The notes beneath the pieces were generated by a model. It saw only the letters and a program-made list of their open reading frames with translations, had not been told where the DNA came from and made no database searches. From Torymus aiolomorphi (lineage: Eukaryota; Arthropoda; Insecta; Hymenoptera; Torymidae): a DNA stretch of 64,000 nucleotides. How positions within the stretch are numbered: the stretch's first letter is position 1; each line of letters opens with the position of its first letter. The DNA lies in the NCBI GenBank assembly GCA_036365515.1, contig CM070874.1, forward strand, positions 209,182,297-209,246,296. Direction: 5' to 3'. This document shows positions 41,448-52,059 of this stretch, piece after piece. Made by a program: the position numbers and the translations under genes.

Positions 41448-41956
41448 ATAAATAAAAGGAAAACCGGTTCAACTACAAAAAAAATACAAAAATAATTATT
41501 AACACATTAAATTACATAAATATAATATAATATTATAAATAAAATATATATAGTTTTGTTATAAGAAATTTATAAAATTATGAATTAAATTAAAAAAGTA
41601 ATTGTGCTTCCCGCCTATTCTACATTTGAACGCCGCATTGCACGCTCTTGCAGGGCACTCCCTATCGGTGTTGGGAGACATCGCTGTGATCACATCTGTC
41701 GGCTGTCAGCTGATTCTGGTCAGTCCCCGAACGTGCTTTCCTCTATAAACGCGCGTGTTGAGGTTAGCTGAATTTCTAATCTAAAAGAAATCGTCAGTCC
41801 ATAAAATATTTACATTTTTATTATAAGATAAGATTTGAAAATGTAAAAAATAAAAAAAGTGGCTTCTGTCGAAAACAAATATTAAAATCAAATACAATAA
41901 TTTATGTGCTCTTTAATAAAGAAGAAAAAAGAAAAATAGCTACTTATCATTTGAAT
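41444..41956. other. AT-rich interval with a GC-richer patch
   Basis: A patch at about 41605-41760 is GC-richer than its surroundings but carries no recognised motif. The rest is AT-rich. It lies just downstream of the Mutator-like coding region, so part of it may be that element's 3' flank. Confidence 0.35.
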
Positions 41957-42623
41957 TTAGAATGCTCCTGGTTCATAGTGATCCCCTTCTTGATCAGTGA
42001 AGTTCTCATGTAAGTCGATTTGCAATCTTCTGTATATTATCCTCTTTTTCCTTGAGTCCTCCATTCGTTGTTTCTCTGCCTTATATAATCGCACTTGGTC
42101 TTTTTTTCTTGCAGCAGAAATAGCATGCAGTCCTGGAGTACAGTTCAGTCTCTGCATTACTTTCAAGATGTCACACATCCCATCATTGAAAATAAGTGTA
42201 GCAATTTTTGTTCCCAGCTTTAACGTGTTAAGTCCCACAAAGATGTTCTTTGGACATACCTTTCAAAGGATTTGGTTGAAGCTTTCCTTTGGATTCTGGG
42301 TTTGGCCACCAAGACAACGCTTCAGAAGGTGAACAGATGTCATTTGGACAAAAACCGGTCGAATAGCATCCATAACTGCTGCAGGGAAACTTTTGTTGTG
42401 ATGGAAATCGTCCAGTTTGTTGATAGCTGCAGCCTGCTGGTACTTGCACCATGAATTTCTGCGAACTGGGCAGAATTGATGTTGTGAGCAGTCATCAGTA
42501 GATGCCTTATGGTACGAGATTGCCTTGATACTTCTCGTCATTCCGCTCAAAAATGTTGGATTGTTTCTAATGGCTCCTGTATAGTAAGTCTGCATGCTAA
42601 CTACAGTGTTGCTGGTGAGGCGT
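41957..42623 (-). pseudogene. Mutator-like transposase, C-terminal half (broken)
   Basis: This is the C-terminal part of an arthropod Mutator-like (MULE) transposase. It holds the conserved block around TQNPKESFN, whose Glu (near 42284) is the likely third acidic catalytic residue, followed by the family's FVGLNTLKLG and an acidic/basic tail ending at the TAA at 41957. One in-frame TGA at 42263-42265 replaces a codon that is Trp in relatives I know. The reading frame begins abruptly at 42623, at the GGCGT duplication of the BEL/Pao insertion, and resumes on the far side at 49680. The protein would bind transposon ends and cut DNA in the nucleus; this copy cannot be active. Family assignment is from recognition of motifs, not a search. 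Confidence 0.82.
42619..42623. other. Target-site duplication (left), GGCGT
   Basis: The five bases immediately before the 5' LTR equal those after the 3' LTR (49680-49684). Removing the element plus one copy restores an uninterrupted transposase reading frame, which confirms the borders. Confidence 0.92.
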
Positions 42624-42798
42624 TGTTGAGGATTCATCTCCGAAGGCGAGCACGCTCGTGCTTAATGCTAAACAAGGCGAGCACGCTTGAGCTCGACCCA
42701 AGGCAAGCAAGCTCGAGCTCGACCGAAAGCGAGCACATCCGAGCTCGACCGAAGGCGAGCCCACTCCCCGACCCATCCTTAAAACTTCATCACAAAAC
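42624..42798 (+). repeat. BEL/Pao 5' LTR, internally deleted (175 bp)
   Basis: It begins TGTTGAGG and ends AACA, and matches the 3' LTR at both ends. It lacks about 249 bp present in the 3' LTR. The deletion junction is at GCGAGCCCACTCC, where GCCCACTCC is shared, so microhomology probably mediated the loss. The missing part includes the AATAAA region. The retained part is a minisatellite-like series of GCGAGCACGCTCGAGCTCGA variants. Confidence 0.88.
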
Positions 42799-42800
42799 AT

Positions 42801-42815
42801 TTGGTCCTTCGAGCC
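42801..42815 (+). other. Candidate primer-binding site
   Basis: TGGTCCTTCGAGCCG starts two bases after the 5' LTR. A PBS begins with TGG, complementary to a tRNA CCA end. Which tRNA primes was not determined. Confidence 0.7.
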
Positions 42816-44144
42816 GAATCGTGGGAGCATCGCCATGGCCATAGCGAGGAGAACCCCTTTTACTATGCCCTACGTCTACTCTCGAGTGGCGTAGGACTAG
42901 TTTCTTCTCTTCCGCAGGTATGCATCAAAGTGTTCGTGATCGTAAGTGCCGATTAAAATTAGCTTGCTCGCTTGCTAACTTCGCGCGTACGTTGCTGTCT
43001 CTCTCTTTCGTTCAACGCCGTCGCGCACTCGGAAGCCACCTTCTAAGGCTTCCGAAGGGAAATAGCACATCAATTGCTATTCTCCCCATTTCTGTAAACG
43101 CCTTGGAGTGCGTCGTTAGCAACTCCAAGACGTCGCCAAGAGCGTGCGCTGTAAAGCCAGCTCTAGAATCATCGCGTTCGTACGGTGATCGGCAGCCATC
43201 TTGTTGGAGTCAAGACCAACAAGTGGAAATCTCTACAGAAGAGCGAGCGTTGTAAACCAGCTCTAGAATCATCGCCATAATACGATGATCATCTAATCGT
43301 TGCCGACTAGTGCAACGAGTCGAAGCGGGATTCCCACCTCTCAATTCACGGACCACCAGCGTGCAGAATATACGCTACGGGGTCCACACAAGTCAAGCCA
43401 AGGAGCACCCGCGTGCGGTGTACACGCTACGGGGCTCACACCAGTCAAGTAAAGGAGTACCCGCGTCCGGCGTACACGCTACGGGTCTACACCAGTTCAT
43501 CCACGGACTGCTCCAGGAAGCGAACGGATACATCGAACGTCCTGATACTTGGACACAAGTATCGTTCCAATTTGCTTAAATTAAAAACTGCAGCTATCGT
43601 CTAGTCAAACTAGTGCATCTTTTCTATTTAATGAAATTTGTTGATCTTTATTTCGTCAACGTTATTTAATTAAAACTTAGTAAATTAATTTGAGATTAAT
43701 ACAATTTAACTGAGTTTGAGTTGATATACTTTAATCATAATATTTCACTAGTCTTGTGAAAATTGAATTCAATTTTCGACTTAGCAAATACTTATATTAT
43801 TGGACCTTGCAGTTTTACTGCTGTCTGCGGATGCAACATCCCGACTCAACTTCGGCTACTTAGCTACATTTGGATACCCATCCTGACTCAGTTGCTGATT
43901 ACGCTGCAGGGTTTGCTGAATTCAACGCTGGCAGTTGCTTCTCTTCGAGCAGTCAACACTGAATGTTAGCAGACGCGCCCTACGTTGCATCTTTAAGCGC
44001 ATCGTCACGTTCATAAACGCATAAGTATTATAACCTAGGTTCAGACTTAATTGTAACAATGTTCACTCATGGTTACTCTACTTTCGAGTGGGTAAACGTA
44101 GTTAACTCAATACCAAAGCTGAATAGTCAACTCGTTGCTAGTCA
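42816..44144 (+). other. BEL/Pao 5' leader
   Basis: Non-coding leader of about 1.3 kb between the primer-binding site and gag. It contains a tandem repeat at about 43342-43497: three units of about 60 bp with CGCTACGGGT and CACAAGTCAAG-like blocks. No long conserved frame is seen. Confidence 0.65.
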
Positions 44145-44954
44145 TTGCTAGTCAAAATTCGAAAAATTATTGATCTCAAAATGGAGGCGTTTCACGATAC
44201 GCAGACGGCACTCCAAGTTAAAATTGCAAATTCCTTTAAAAATTTCAAATCTAAGTGTAAAGATAACATGACTGAAGGTTATGCGGAATTGCATCTAACC
44301 GGACTGGAAACAAATTATGCGACTTTTCGTTCAAATCACGGGAAATTCATGCAGATTGAGGATCTTGATACAACCCATACCTATTTTACATCTAAACTCT
44401 GTGATCTGGTTGAGGATAGCTTTTACGAGTGAAGAGGTGATTTTCTGGATTTTTTAAAAGCCTGTAGAACGAGAAATGCCGATCAAGGCCCTTCTACGTC
44501 TACTGCCGTCCCAGCGCCGCCAAGCCTCCCTCAAGCCACTAAGGTTGCGTTTCAATCGCTACGTAAGGTAGATCTACCCAAATTTTCTGGCAAATTCTCT
44601 GATTGGGAAAATTTTAGCGATGTCTTTCGTTCAGTCATTCATCGACGCGAAGATTTAACACCTGTCTTGAAATTGCATTATCTTCGCACTCACCTTACAG
44701 GTGACGCACTTGAAAAAATTAAATCTCTGCCCATTGCGGGTGATAATTATGAACGTTCCTGGATAGCCTTAACCGAATATTACGAAAACCAACGTCGCAT
44801 TGTTGGCTCTCACATTTCGGAGGTCTTCTCAGTCAAACCCATGAAGTCAGATACCTCGTCAGAAATTAAACGCATATACAGGAAACTTTTTAACCCGATA
44901 GCTAGTCTAAAATCCCTTGATCGAGAGGCATCTTTAGGAAGTGACTTAAGGCGA
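44145..44954 (+). pseudogene. gag: BEL/Pao gag (DUF1759), broken
   Basis: One frame runs from ATG 44145 (a second ATG at 44181 is an alternative start). An N-terminal helical segment of about 90 codons is followed, after an in-frame TGA at 44430-44432, by the DUF1759 core with LPKFSGKFSDWENF, an LKLHYLRTHLTGDA-like block and a WIALTEYYENQRR-like block. This domain is typical of gag in BEL/Pao elements. Homology stops near 44950, where unrelated AT-rich sequence begins. The usual middle and zinc-knuckle parts of gag are missing. The wild type would assemble the particle and bind RNA. Confidence 0.85.
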
Positions 44955-45365
44955 TGTGAACCTCAAAATCAACCCAATTTCATTATTTAATTAATAAACA
45001 TTCGAACGTTTATTTGGAAAAACAATTCTGTCAGGCGCTCCGTGTATGTAAATACTATGCTCAGATTTTTTTTTGTGCGATTCTATCAGCATTTCCATGA
45101 GATACGCTCGTTTTAAAACTGGCAAAATTCGAAGTATTACAGATCCCTACTTATCGACATTGCGGCTTTTATTTAATTAAATAAATTCTGAGTAGATTTT
45201 TGGAAAAACAGCTCTGTCAGGCGCTCCGTATATATAAATACTATACTCAATTTTTTTTTTTAGTAATTCTATTATTATTTGCAAAAGATATATATGTTCT
45301 AAAATTTGTCGGTAAGTACACATTACCCTAATGGTACATTTTTTGGTTAAGCAGCTTGATTTGAA
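44955..45365. repeat. AT-rich insertion in gag with a 186-bp tandem pair
   Basis: Two diverged copies start at 44983 and 45169, each with TTATTTAATTAA, then TTTGGAAAAACA, CTGTCAGGCGCTCCGT and TAAATACTAT. They replace the end of the DUF1759 region. Gag-like sequence resumes at about 45366. Whether they arrived by insertion or by a replacement-deletion is not clear, because flanking gag residues appear to be missing as well. Confidence 0.65.
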
Positions 45366-45703
45366 TACGTGAAAGACAGTGTCGATCCACCCGCCATGGA
45401 AAAACTTCAAGCTTCTCTTCGCAGTTAAACCCTCACTCTAGAGGCCATCGAAGCAGGAAATAAATCGTCTTCCAATTATAACCCTAAAACACAATCACCT
45501 AATTCTAAATCACGAAAGACAGAAATCGATAATTCTAACACGGTTTATTCTCATCAAACCTCCACTAAAAAACCTCAAAAGGGAAAATGTTCTAACCTCG
45601 AATACTTAAGAGGGCTGCAGCTAGCAGACCCCAAGTACTTCGAACCCTCACGCATCGATATTCTTCTCGGTGCAAGCGCTTATGCGCAAAAATTGTTAAG
45701 GGT
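45366..45703 (+). pseudogene. BEL/Pao gag end and protease remnant, broken
   Basis: In the same frame as gag: a TLEAIEAG block typical of the gag end, an in-frame TAA at 45426-45428, a low-complexity linker, then LADPKYFEPSRIDILLGA, the conserved end of the BEL/Pao aspartic protease. The catalytic DTG/DSG part and the zinc knuckles are absent, so the segment carries an internal deletion. At about 45703 the frame shifts and the homology continues in the next frame with a GWVLTG block. Confidence 0.78.
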
Positions 45704-47044
45704 CAGAGCCTTCAGCCGATAGCACTAAGCTCTAAATTCGGTTGGGTCTTAACAGGAAATATTTCCACTTCACCCCCAGAGATCGGGCCAGATCCTTTGT
45801 CTCTTCATTGCTCAAACGAATGTGAGCATGAAGCCAAAATTTTGAAGCTCGAACAAGGCTTTTGGAGGGCGGAGGAAATAACAGTCAACAAAAAATCTTA
45901 CTCGCCTGACGAACAAGCATGCGAGGAGTTCTATCAGAAAACTACTCGTCAAGAAACAGGGCAATATATAGTAAGTCTACCCTGAAGAAGTCGAGACCAG
46001 CTGAGTTCTGCTCATCTCGAGAACTCTCATTCTGCCGCATTACGCGCACTCAATCGTCTCGAAGCAAACTTCGCTAAGGACAAAAAATTGAAATTAGCCT
46101 ATACAGAATTCATGAGAGAGTACATTGACCTAGGTCATATGTCACTCGCAAATCTTTATTCGTTATCTAACACCTCTCAAGCCTTCTTACCTCACCATGG
46201 TGTGTGGAAAGAAACAAGTACTACTACCAAGTTACGTACTGTATTTAATGGCTCAAGTAAAACTAAATCAAGAGTCTCGGTCAACGACCTCCTACACGTT
46301 CGGCCTAATCTTTTTCAAAATCCCGTCGCTTTAATCTGTGCTTGGCGTAGGTACAAGATCGCCCTTTCAGACGACGCGGAGAAGATGTTCAGACAAATTG
46401 GTGTCGAACCAGTTGATCAACCTTATCAGTCGATCTTATGGTGTTTCAATAAGTATGAACCTGTTCAAACTTATCGTCTGACTACCGTGACGTATGGATT
46501 TGCATGCACGCCATTTCTAGCCATACAAACTCTCTTGAAATTAACCGAAGATTTCTGCAAAACTTATCCGATCACTGCTGAAGCTGTTCGCTCAGAAATG
46601 TATTCTGATAATGTGCTATCGGATGCACATTCGTTAGAAGAAGCTTTGCTCAAACAGGATGAGTTAATTTAACTGTTTAAGCAAGGTCATCTTAATCTTC
46701 GAAAGTGGACTTCGAATAACGCTGAAGTACTCACGGCTTTACCGTCGAATATGTTAGCTGCAGACTCAATCGCTTTATTTTCCTCCGAAGCATCTGTACC
46801 AATTCTAGGTATCGATTGGCAACCTAACACAGACTACTTTAGTTTTCATATCGAAGATGCTCCTTCTGACTCACCCTTTACCAAACGCACCATTCTTTCA
46901 AGAATCGTTCGAATCTTCGATCCCATGGGATGGTTGGCTCCTGTTGTAATAACCGCAAAGATTATTATGTAGTCTCTGTGGATTCTTAAGGTTAGTTGGG
47001 ATGAAGAACTTCCTCTCGATATCTCCAATTGGTGGCAGTCTTGG
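45704..47044 (+). pseudogene. pol: BEL/Pao reverse transcriptase and Pao peptidase region, broken
   Basis: One frame is interrupted by TGA 45983-45985, TAA 46670-46672 and TAG 46970-46972. RT landmarks: FLPHHGVWK, then KLRTVFNGSSK, SVNDLLH, and DAEKMFRQI (motif A Asp present). The motif C position reads YSDN (46601 onward) where the family has YVDD or a near variant, so the active site is altered. After the second stop comes PILGIDW and the KRTILSRIVRIFDPMG block of the Pao region. An active enzyme would copy element RNA; this one cannot. Confidence 0.87.
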
Positions 47045-47941
47045 TTGCAAGATCTTCAATATATTAGTCACATCAAAATCCCACGCTGGAGTGGATACAC
47101 TCTACAATGCGAACTTCTGGAAATTCACGGATTCGCAGACGCGTCTAAGTTTGCGTATGGTGCAGTAGTCTACGTACGCTTAATTCGTACACAAGAAGTG
47201 ATCGTCACTCTTCAAGTGGCTAAAACGCGAGTAGCTCCACTTAAGACGCTAAGCAAACCTCGTTTAGAACTTTGCGCTGCGTTGCTACTTGCTTGTCTCG
47301 TTCAAATGTTTATCGAATCTTTCCCAATAAAGGTTGAGAGTGTTCACCTTCGGTCAGATTCAGCGGATGTGCTTTTTTGGCTGAAAGACCACCCTTCAAG
47401 ATGGGGTGTCTTTGTGGCTAATAGGTGTTCGGAAATTCATACTCTATTATCTGACGCATATTGGCATCATGTACGATCAGCTGACAACCCCGCTGATGTT
47501 ATATCGCGAGGTATTGAACCCTCAAAGCTAGCCTCGCATAATCTCTGGTGGAAAGGTCCCATATGGCTGTCTGATAGCCATGAACCTTGGCCAAGGTCTC
47601 ATGATGCACTCAATTTCTCGGTAATTAGTCTGAACCTTCAATCTAGTCACAATCTAGTCGCCAGTAAGGGCACACCAAATTCTGTTGAGAATACTCCAGA
47701 AATTTGGAGTCTTATTAATGAGTACTCTTCTTTGGATAAATTGTTGCGGATGGCTTCGTACTGCTTTAGATTTATTCAAAAAATCAGCTCGAAATTAGAG
47801 TGTAAGACTACCACTCAATCCCTACTATGCCGTCCCTCACCGATATCAGAGGAGGTCAGTGCTAGTGAGATTGGGAACACCAGACTTTGTCTGACTTATC
47901 TAGTGCAAGCCGCTTTTTTAAGCTTGGAATACAACAGTTAA
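47045..47941 (+). pseudogene. pol: BEL/Pao RNase H region and linker
   Basis: It continues the frame of the reverse transcriptase. It carries HGFADASKFAYGAVVY (first RNase H Asp), KTLSKPRLELCAALL (Glu), VHLRSDSADVLFWL (Asp) and then HVRSADNPADVISRG (Asp), followed by LWWKGPIWL, all usual BEL/Pao landmarks. It is open for almost 300 codons, so this is the best preserved part. The frame ends at TAA 47939-47941, where the homology switches frame into the integrase zinc-finger part. Confidence 0.88.
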
Positions 47942-49221
47942 ATAGAAAGGGTAAACTTTCAATGAAAAGTCCTCTTTTATCGCTAAACCCCATGATACAA
48001 AATCATTTGCTCAGGGTGGGCGATCGCCTCTCTCATTGTCTGCTCGAAGAAGATGTCAAGCATCCTCTTATTTTACCTGCTGGTTGTCATTTCACTACGT
48101 TGATAATTCAGGACGCTCACCAACGTACCCTTGATGGTGGTGTTCAGCTAGCCCTTGCCACTCTCCGGCGCCAGTATTGGATAGTGAAAGGACAAGCTGA
48201 GGTCAAGAAAGTCATCAGATCTTGCATTACTTGCACCTGTCACGCCACTCGAGTACCCACTCAATTAATGGGTGACTTGCCCAAGGCTTGAGTGTGCCCC
48301 TCTTCACCGTTTGAACGTGCAGGTGTTGATTACGCCGGCCCTATCAACGTTCGTCTTACTAAAACTCGAGGAAAGAGTACAATGAAAGGATATATCGCGA
48401 TCTTTATCTGAATGGCTACTAGAGCCGTACACATCGAGATAGTCGAGGACTACTCGAGTGAAGCCTTTATCGCTGCCTTTCATCTATTTACCGCTCGTAG
48501 AGGCCATTGCAAAAACTTATACTCTGACCATGGTACAAACTTTGTAGGTGCAGATGCTCAACTAAAACAGATGCTCATAGCATCTTCATCATTTTCATCG
48601 CAAATCGTTAGGTCACTCGCAAAAGAAGGAACTTCATGGACTTTCAATCCTCTCAGTGCGCCTCACTTTGGTGATATTTGGGAGGCCGCAGTTAAATCAA
48701 CAAAACATCATATACGTCGAGTCATTGGAGATCAAGTTCTCACTTTCTCTGAACTTGCTACTCTTATGTGCCGTATTGAAGCCTGCCTTAACTCCAGGCC
48801 ATTAACTGCTCTCACCGATGATTCTTCTGACCTTGATTTCCTTTCACCTTCACATTTTCTCATACAACGATCTTCATTTATAGTTCCTGAAGGAGATGTC
48901 ACCAACGACAATGTCCCACCAGGAAAACGCTGGCTCTTAATCAGCCAGCTGGCCCAGCACTTCTGGCAGAGATGGTCGACGGACTACCTGACGTCTTTTC
49001 AATCCCGTCAGAAGTGGAGACAACCTCATCCTTCAGTTGCAGTAGGGGACTTGGTGCTCGTTCGCAATGAGCTCACACCCCCAGCTAAGTGGCCTCTCGC
49101 CCGTGTCATCGCCATCCATCCAGGAAGTGATGGAATCACCCGCGTGGTCGATCTACGCAGGGCCACCACAACGCTACATCGCCCCATCGCCAAGGTCATA
49201 CGCCTGCAACCACAGGATTGA
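47935..49221 (+). pseudogene. pol: BEL/Pao integrase and DUF5641, broken
   Basis: After the frameshift: LLRVGDRL, the integrase zinc-binding region with CITCTC, the rve core, and the DUF5641-type tail (VAVGDLVLVRNELTPPAKWP). Catalytic D, D and E are visible at VDYAGP, SDHGTNF and WEAAVKS. In-frame TGA codons at 48289-48291 and 48409-48411 break it. In the zinc finger, AHQRTLDGG has Asp where the second His is expected. The frame ends at TGA 49219-49221 near the family's usual C-terminus. The wild type inserts element DNA into chromosomes. Confidence 0.87.
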
Positions 49222-49241
49222 AAACCGTTCGCCAGTTTGGC

Positions 49242-49255
49242 GAAGGTGGGTGGAA
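49242..49255 (+). other. Polypurine tract
   Basis: GAAGGTGGGTGGAA lies directly before the TGTTGAGG of the 3' LTR, at the expected plus-strand priming position. Confidence 0.7.
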
Positions 49256-49679
49256 TGTTGAGGATTCATCTCCGAAGGCGAGCACGCTCGTGCTTAATTT
49301 TAAACAAGGCGAGCACGCTCGAGCTCGACCCAACGCAAGCACGCTCGAGCTCGATCGAAAGCGAGCACGCCCGAGCTCGACCGAAGGCGAGCACGCTCGT
49401 GCTCAATGCTAAACAAGGCGAGCATGCGCGAGCACGATGCTCAATAGGCGAGCCCGCTAGGGAGCGCCCCACTACTACTCCCTTCACTGGCTCTATCGGC
49501 GATCTTTCTCGCTGCCGTCTCTCCAACATCAGTTCAAGCGCGACGGCCAAGAGAGACAGCAGCAGCTCACGACTGCACAACGGACATCGGCAATAAACTT
49601 ATTCTACTCCACATCAAAAGAATCAATTAATTGACCCAGCCCACTCCCCGATCCATCCCTAACACTTCATCACAAAACA
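49256..49679 (+). repeat. BEL/Pao 3' LTR (424 bp)
   Basis: TG...CA LTR whose first about 130 bp and last about 40 bp match the shortened 5' LTR. It begins with several GCGAGCACGCTCGAGCTCGA-type units, contains AATAAA at 49592-49597, and ends CATCACAAAACA followed by the GGCGT duplication. Confidence 0.9.
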
Positions 49680-50600
49680 GGCGTCCTTTCCCAAAAAGAG
49701 TTTTTCCATCACCAATTTTTATTCTTTTCATATCTGTCTTGAGTTTCCTCATGTGGTATCCAAAACGTTTTCCCACGTGTCCAATGCACTCTAGTTTTTC
49801 AATCTTCACGTCATGTCCATATGGTTCTGCCTTTACTATATTGGAGAAGGTTTTTGAATCGCCATCTTCAATACATTTTGTATACTGCATCTTATGTTTT
49901 TCTTCTGATCTTTGAAAAATTTTTATCATACTGGCACTTTCCATTCCTCCAGCTGATCCAAAGTAATTCCTTTTACAGACAAGTCTGTGGGTAGTATACC
50001 AATCTTCCCATCTTTCTCCAGTGGGAAGACCGTTCTTTTGCTGCCATGCAGTACATTCTTTACAGTATGAGCTTAATACTTCGTGGTCCAAAACTTTCTC
50101 AGATTCAGTGCCAATAATGGACACTGCTCCATTCAACGATTTGAAGCCTCGTTTCTGCCACGTTCCATCACCTCTAATTTGGATTTCTTTTATTTCACTT
50201 TCCTGTTGATTTTCTTTCAAATCACAGTCTGACGCAATTTCTTGATCGACAGCTGTGGACATACTTGCTTCAGCTTCATCATTGGCTGCTTGAAAAAGAA
50301 TTTTTTGGAGAATGCTTAATGTGTTAGTTGTTACTGTGGGGAGGGGGGGGGGGCAAATCCATGACACCACAAAAAACATTCAAACCACTCAAACCTTGGC
50401 CAACTACTCTTGATGCAAGTACTGACATTTGATTTAGTGCATAGACGTGTATCGTCTTCCTACCTTTGAACAGTTGGAAAAGCTTTGAATGAAATCACAT
50501 CCTTGACATTTTATTGTGAAATCGCCTCCAAGTCCCAGAATTCGATTTTCTTGAAGGACTACATCACTGCCTCAAAGCTTACGACAGGTACAATCACTTA
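49680..50600 (-). pseudogene. Mutator-like transposase, N-terminal half (broken)
   Basis: This is the N-terminal and central part of the same MULE transposase as 41957-42623. It shows the GDGTWQKRG motif (first catalytic Asp, about 50168), a Cys/His-rich stretch, and KCIEDGDSKTF (second Asp, about 49866), followed by GYHMRKL and a GKG motif. The frame runs straight into the GGCGT duplication at 49680-49684. Upstream of about 50350 the homology continues through a CXXC-containing segment (KCQGCDF) in other frames. I infer at least two frameshifts, one in the C/G homopolymer at 50340-50352 and one near 50440. The true start is not identified; the long open frame beginning at 50379 starts artefactually in the homopolymer region. 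Confidence 0.82.
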
Positions 50601-51851
50601 TCACTTTTGATAATAATTCTATATCAAAAAGTATTTAAATATGTATTTAAATTCAAAAGGTAAACAAAAAATATTTTTTTCTTTTTGTTAAATTTATATT
50701 TTATTTTATTATAAAAACCGCTACCAATTCATTGGCACGTAGCTTTCTCAAACTTGATTTACTGATTCCTTTAATTAATTTTTACTTCCAATATTTAAAA
50801 TTTCATACTTTATTTTGTACGATGTAAACGGCTTTTCTCTTTCAAATGCTACCCATCACATTCAGATACATAGAGCCATCCTCAATACATTTAAAAAAAA
50901 TTGGGAAAATTTTATGGAAAATATTAACTTGAAATTTTTTTAAATATCTTTGAAATTTAAGGACCAATCATTTTGCCCGAATAACTCGACCGAAAACTAT
51001 CCAAAATCCACCTCTACGAGGAATTTTGAAGCGCTTAAGTCAATTTTTACTCCCGCAATAGTTGGACATACCAAACTCATTTTTTTCATTTTTCAATGTT
51101 TACGTTTTTATTAATAACAAAAGAACCGTAATAGCTAGACAAATAATTTTTTTAGAAAATATAGGTCTTGAAATTCTCTTTCGAATGCCGCCCACCCGAT
51201 TCAAATACATAAAGCCGTTCTCGAGAAATTACGATTTAAAAAAAAAGTGAAAAAAATTTTAACCTCAAATATCTCCGAAATTTATGGATCAATCCTTTTG
51301 CCCAAAGAACTCAATCGATTGTGATACAAAATGTACCACTAAAAAAAATTTCAAACTGATTAAGCCAATTTTACTCTAGTTATTGAACGACAAAAAAAAA
51401 AAAACACTTTTTTTTATAAATTATTTTTTTCTCCAAAAATAATGAATAAAAAAACCTAAAAATTTAGTAAGTTATAGTACTCAGTATTCTTTATAACCAA
51501 AAAAATATTCATGTTAATATCTTTTTTTAATTTTGAAATATAACCTATTTACTAAAAATGACGTTTTCATGAATAACTTATGACGAAATATAGCTAATTT
51601 TTTTTTTTTTTTAAATTGTAGAAAATTTTATTCTGCATACAGAGAATTTATCGTATATAAATAATATTTGTTCTAAATATAAAAAAATTGAAAATAAAAA
51701 TTTTGAAAATTTAAAAATGGCGATAAAAAACAAAAAAATCGATTTTGACAAAAATAAAATATTGACCCCAATTGTTGAAGCAAAATCTGAAAAAATGATC
51801 ACTCTCTCGTTAAAATCGGTTGAGTAGATCATGAGATATCAGAGTATACGG

Positions 51852-51913
<62 letters not shown>

Positions 51914-52059
51914 CCATACGGACATTTTCTAAAAATGGTGTATTTCGATTCCAAATTTTCTATACAACATTCCTAAGACATTATCTCACAAACTTTTTTT
52001 TTACTATCACAAAGCTTCCTCTAGGAGGAAGCAAAAATATTTTTGTATGTTTCAGGATG
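50601..52059. other. AT-rich non-coding interval with diverged tandem pair
   Basis: Two diverged units of about 341 bp (starting near 50832 and 51173) share TTCTCTTTC-AATGC, CAAATACATAAAGCC-like and CCTTTTGCCC-like blocks. The segment from about 51360 to 51560 recurs in inverted orientation at about 59340-59550. No gene is recognised. Confidence 0.55.
51857..51912. repeat. (CA)n microsatellite
   Basis: An almost pure run of CA dinucleotides of about 52 bp, flanked on both sides by ATACGGACAT-type sequence. Confidence 0.96.

Larger units (their letters stand above)
42624..49679 (+). mobile_element. BEL/Pao LTR retrotransposon, degraded, 7,056 bp
   Basis: It begins TGTTGAGGATTC, ends CATCACAAAACA and is flanked by the 5-bp duplication GGCGT (42619-42623 and 49680-49684). 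Order on the plus strand: 5' LTR, primer-binding site, long leader, gag (DUF1759), protease remnant, reverse transcriptase, RNase H, zinc finger, integrase core, DUF5641, polypurine tract, 3' LTR. This domain order and the gag type identify BEL/Pao. It is inserted antisense in the Mutator-like transposase frame. At least six in-frame stops, two frameshifts and an insertion in gag make it non-autonomous and defective. A functional relative would copy itself through a cytoplasmic particle and integrate in the nucleus. Confidence 0.93.
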
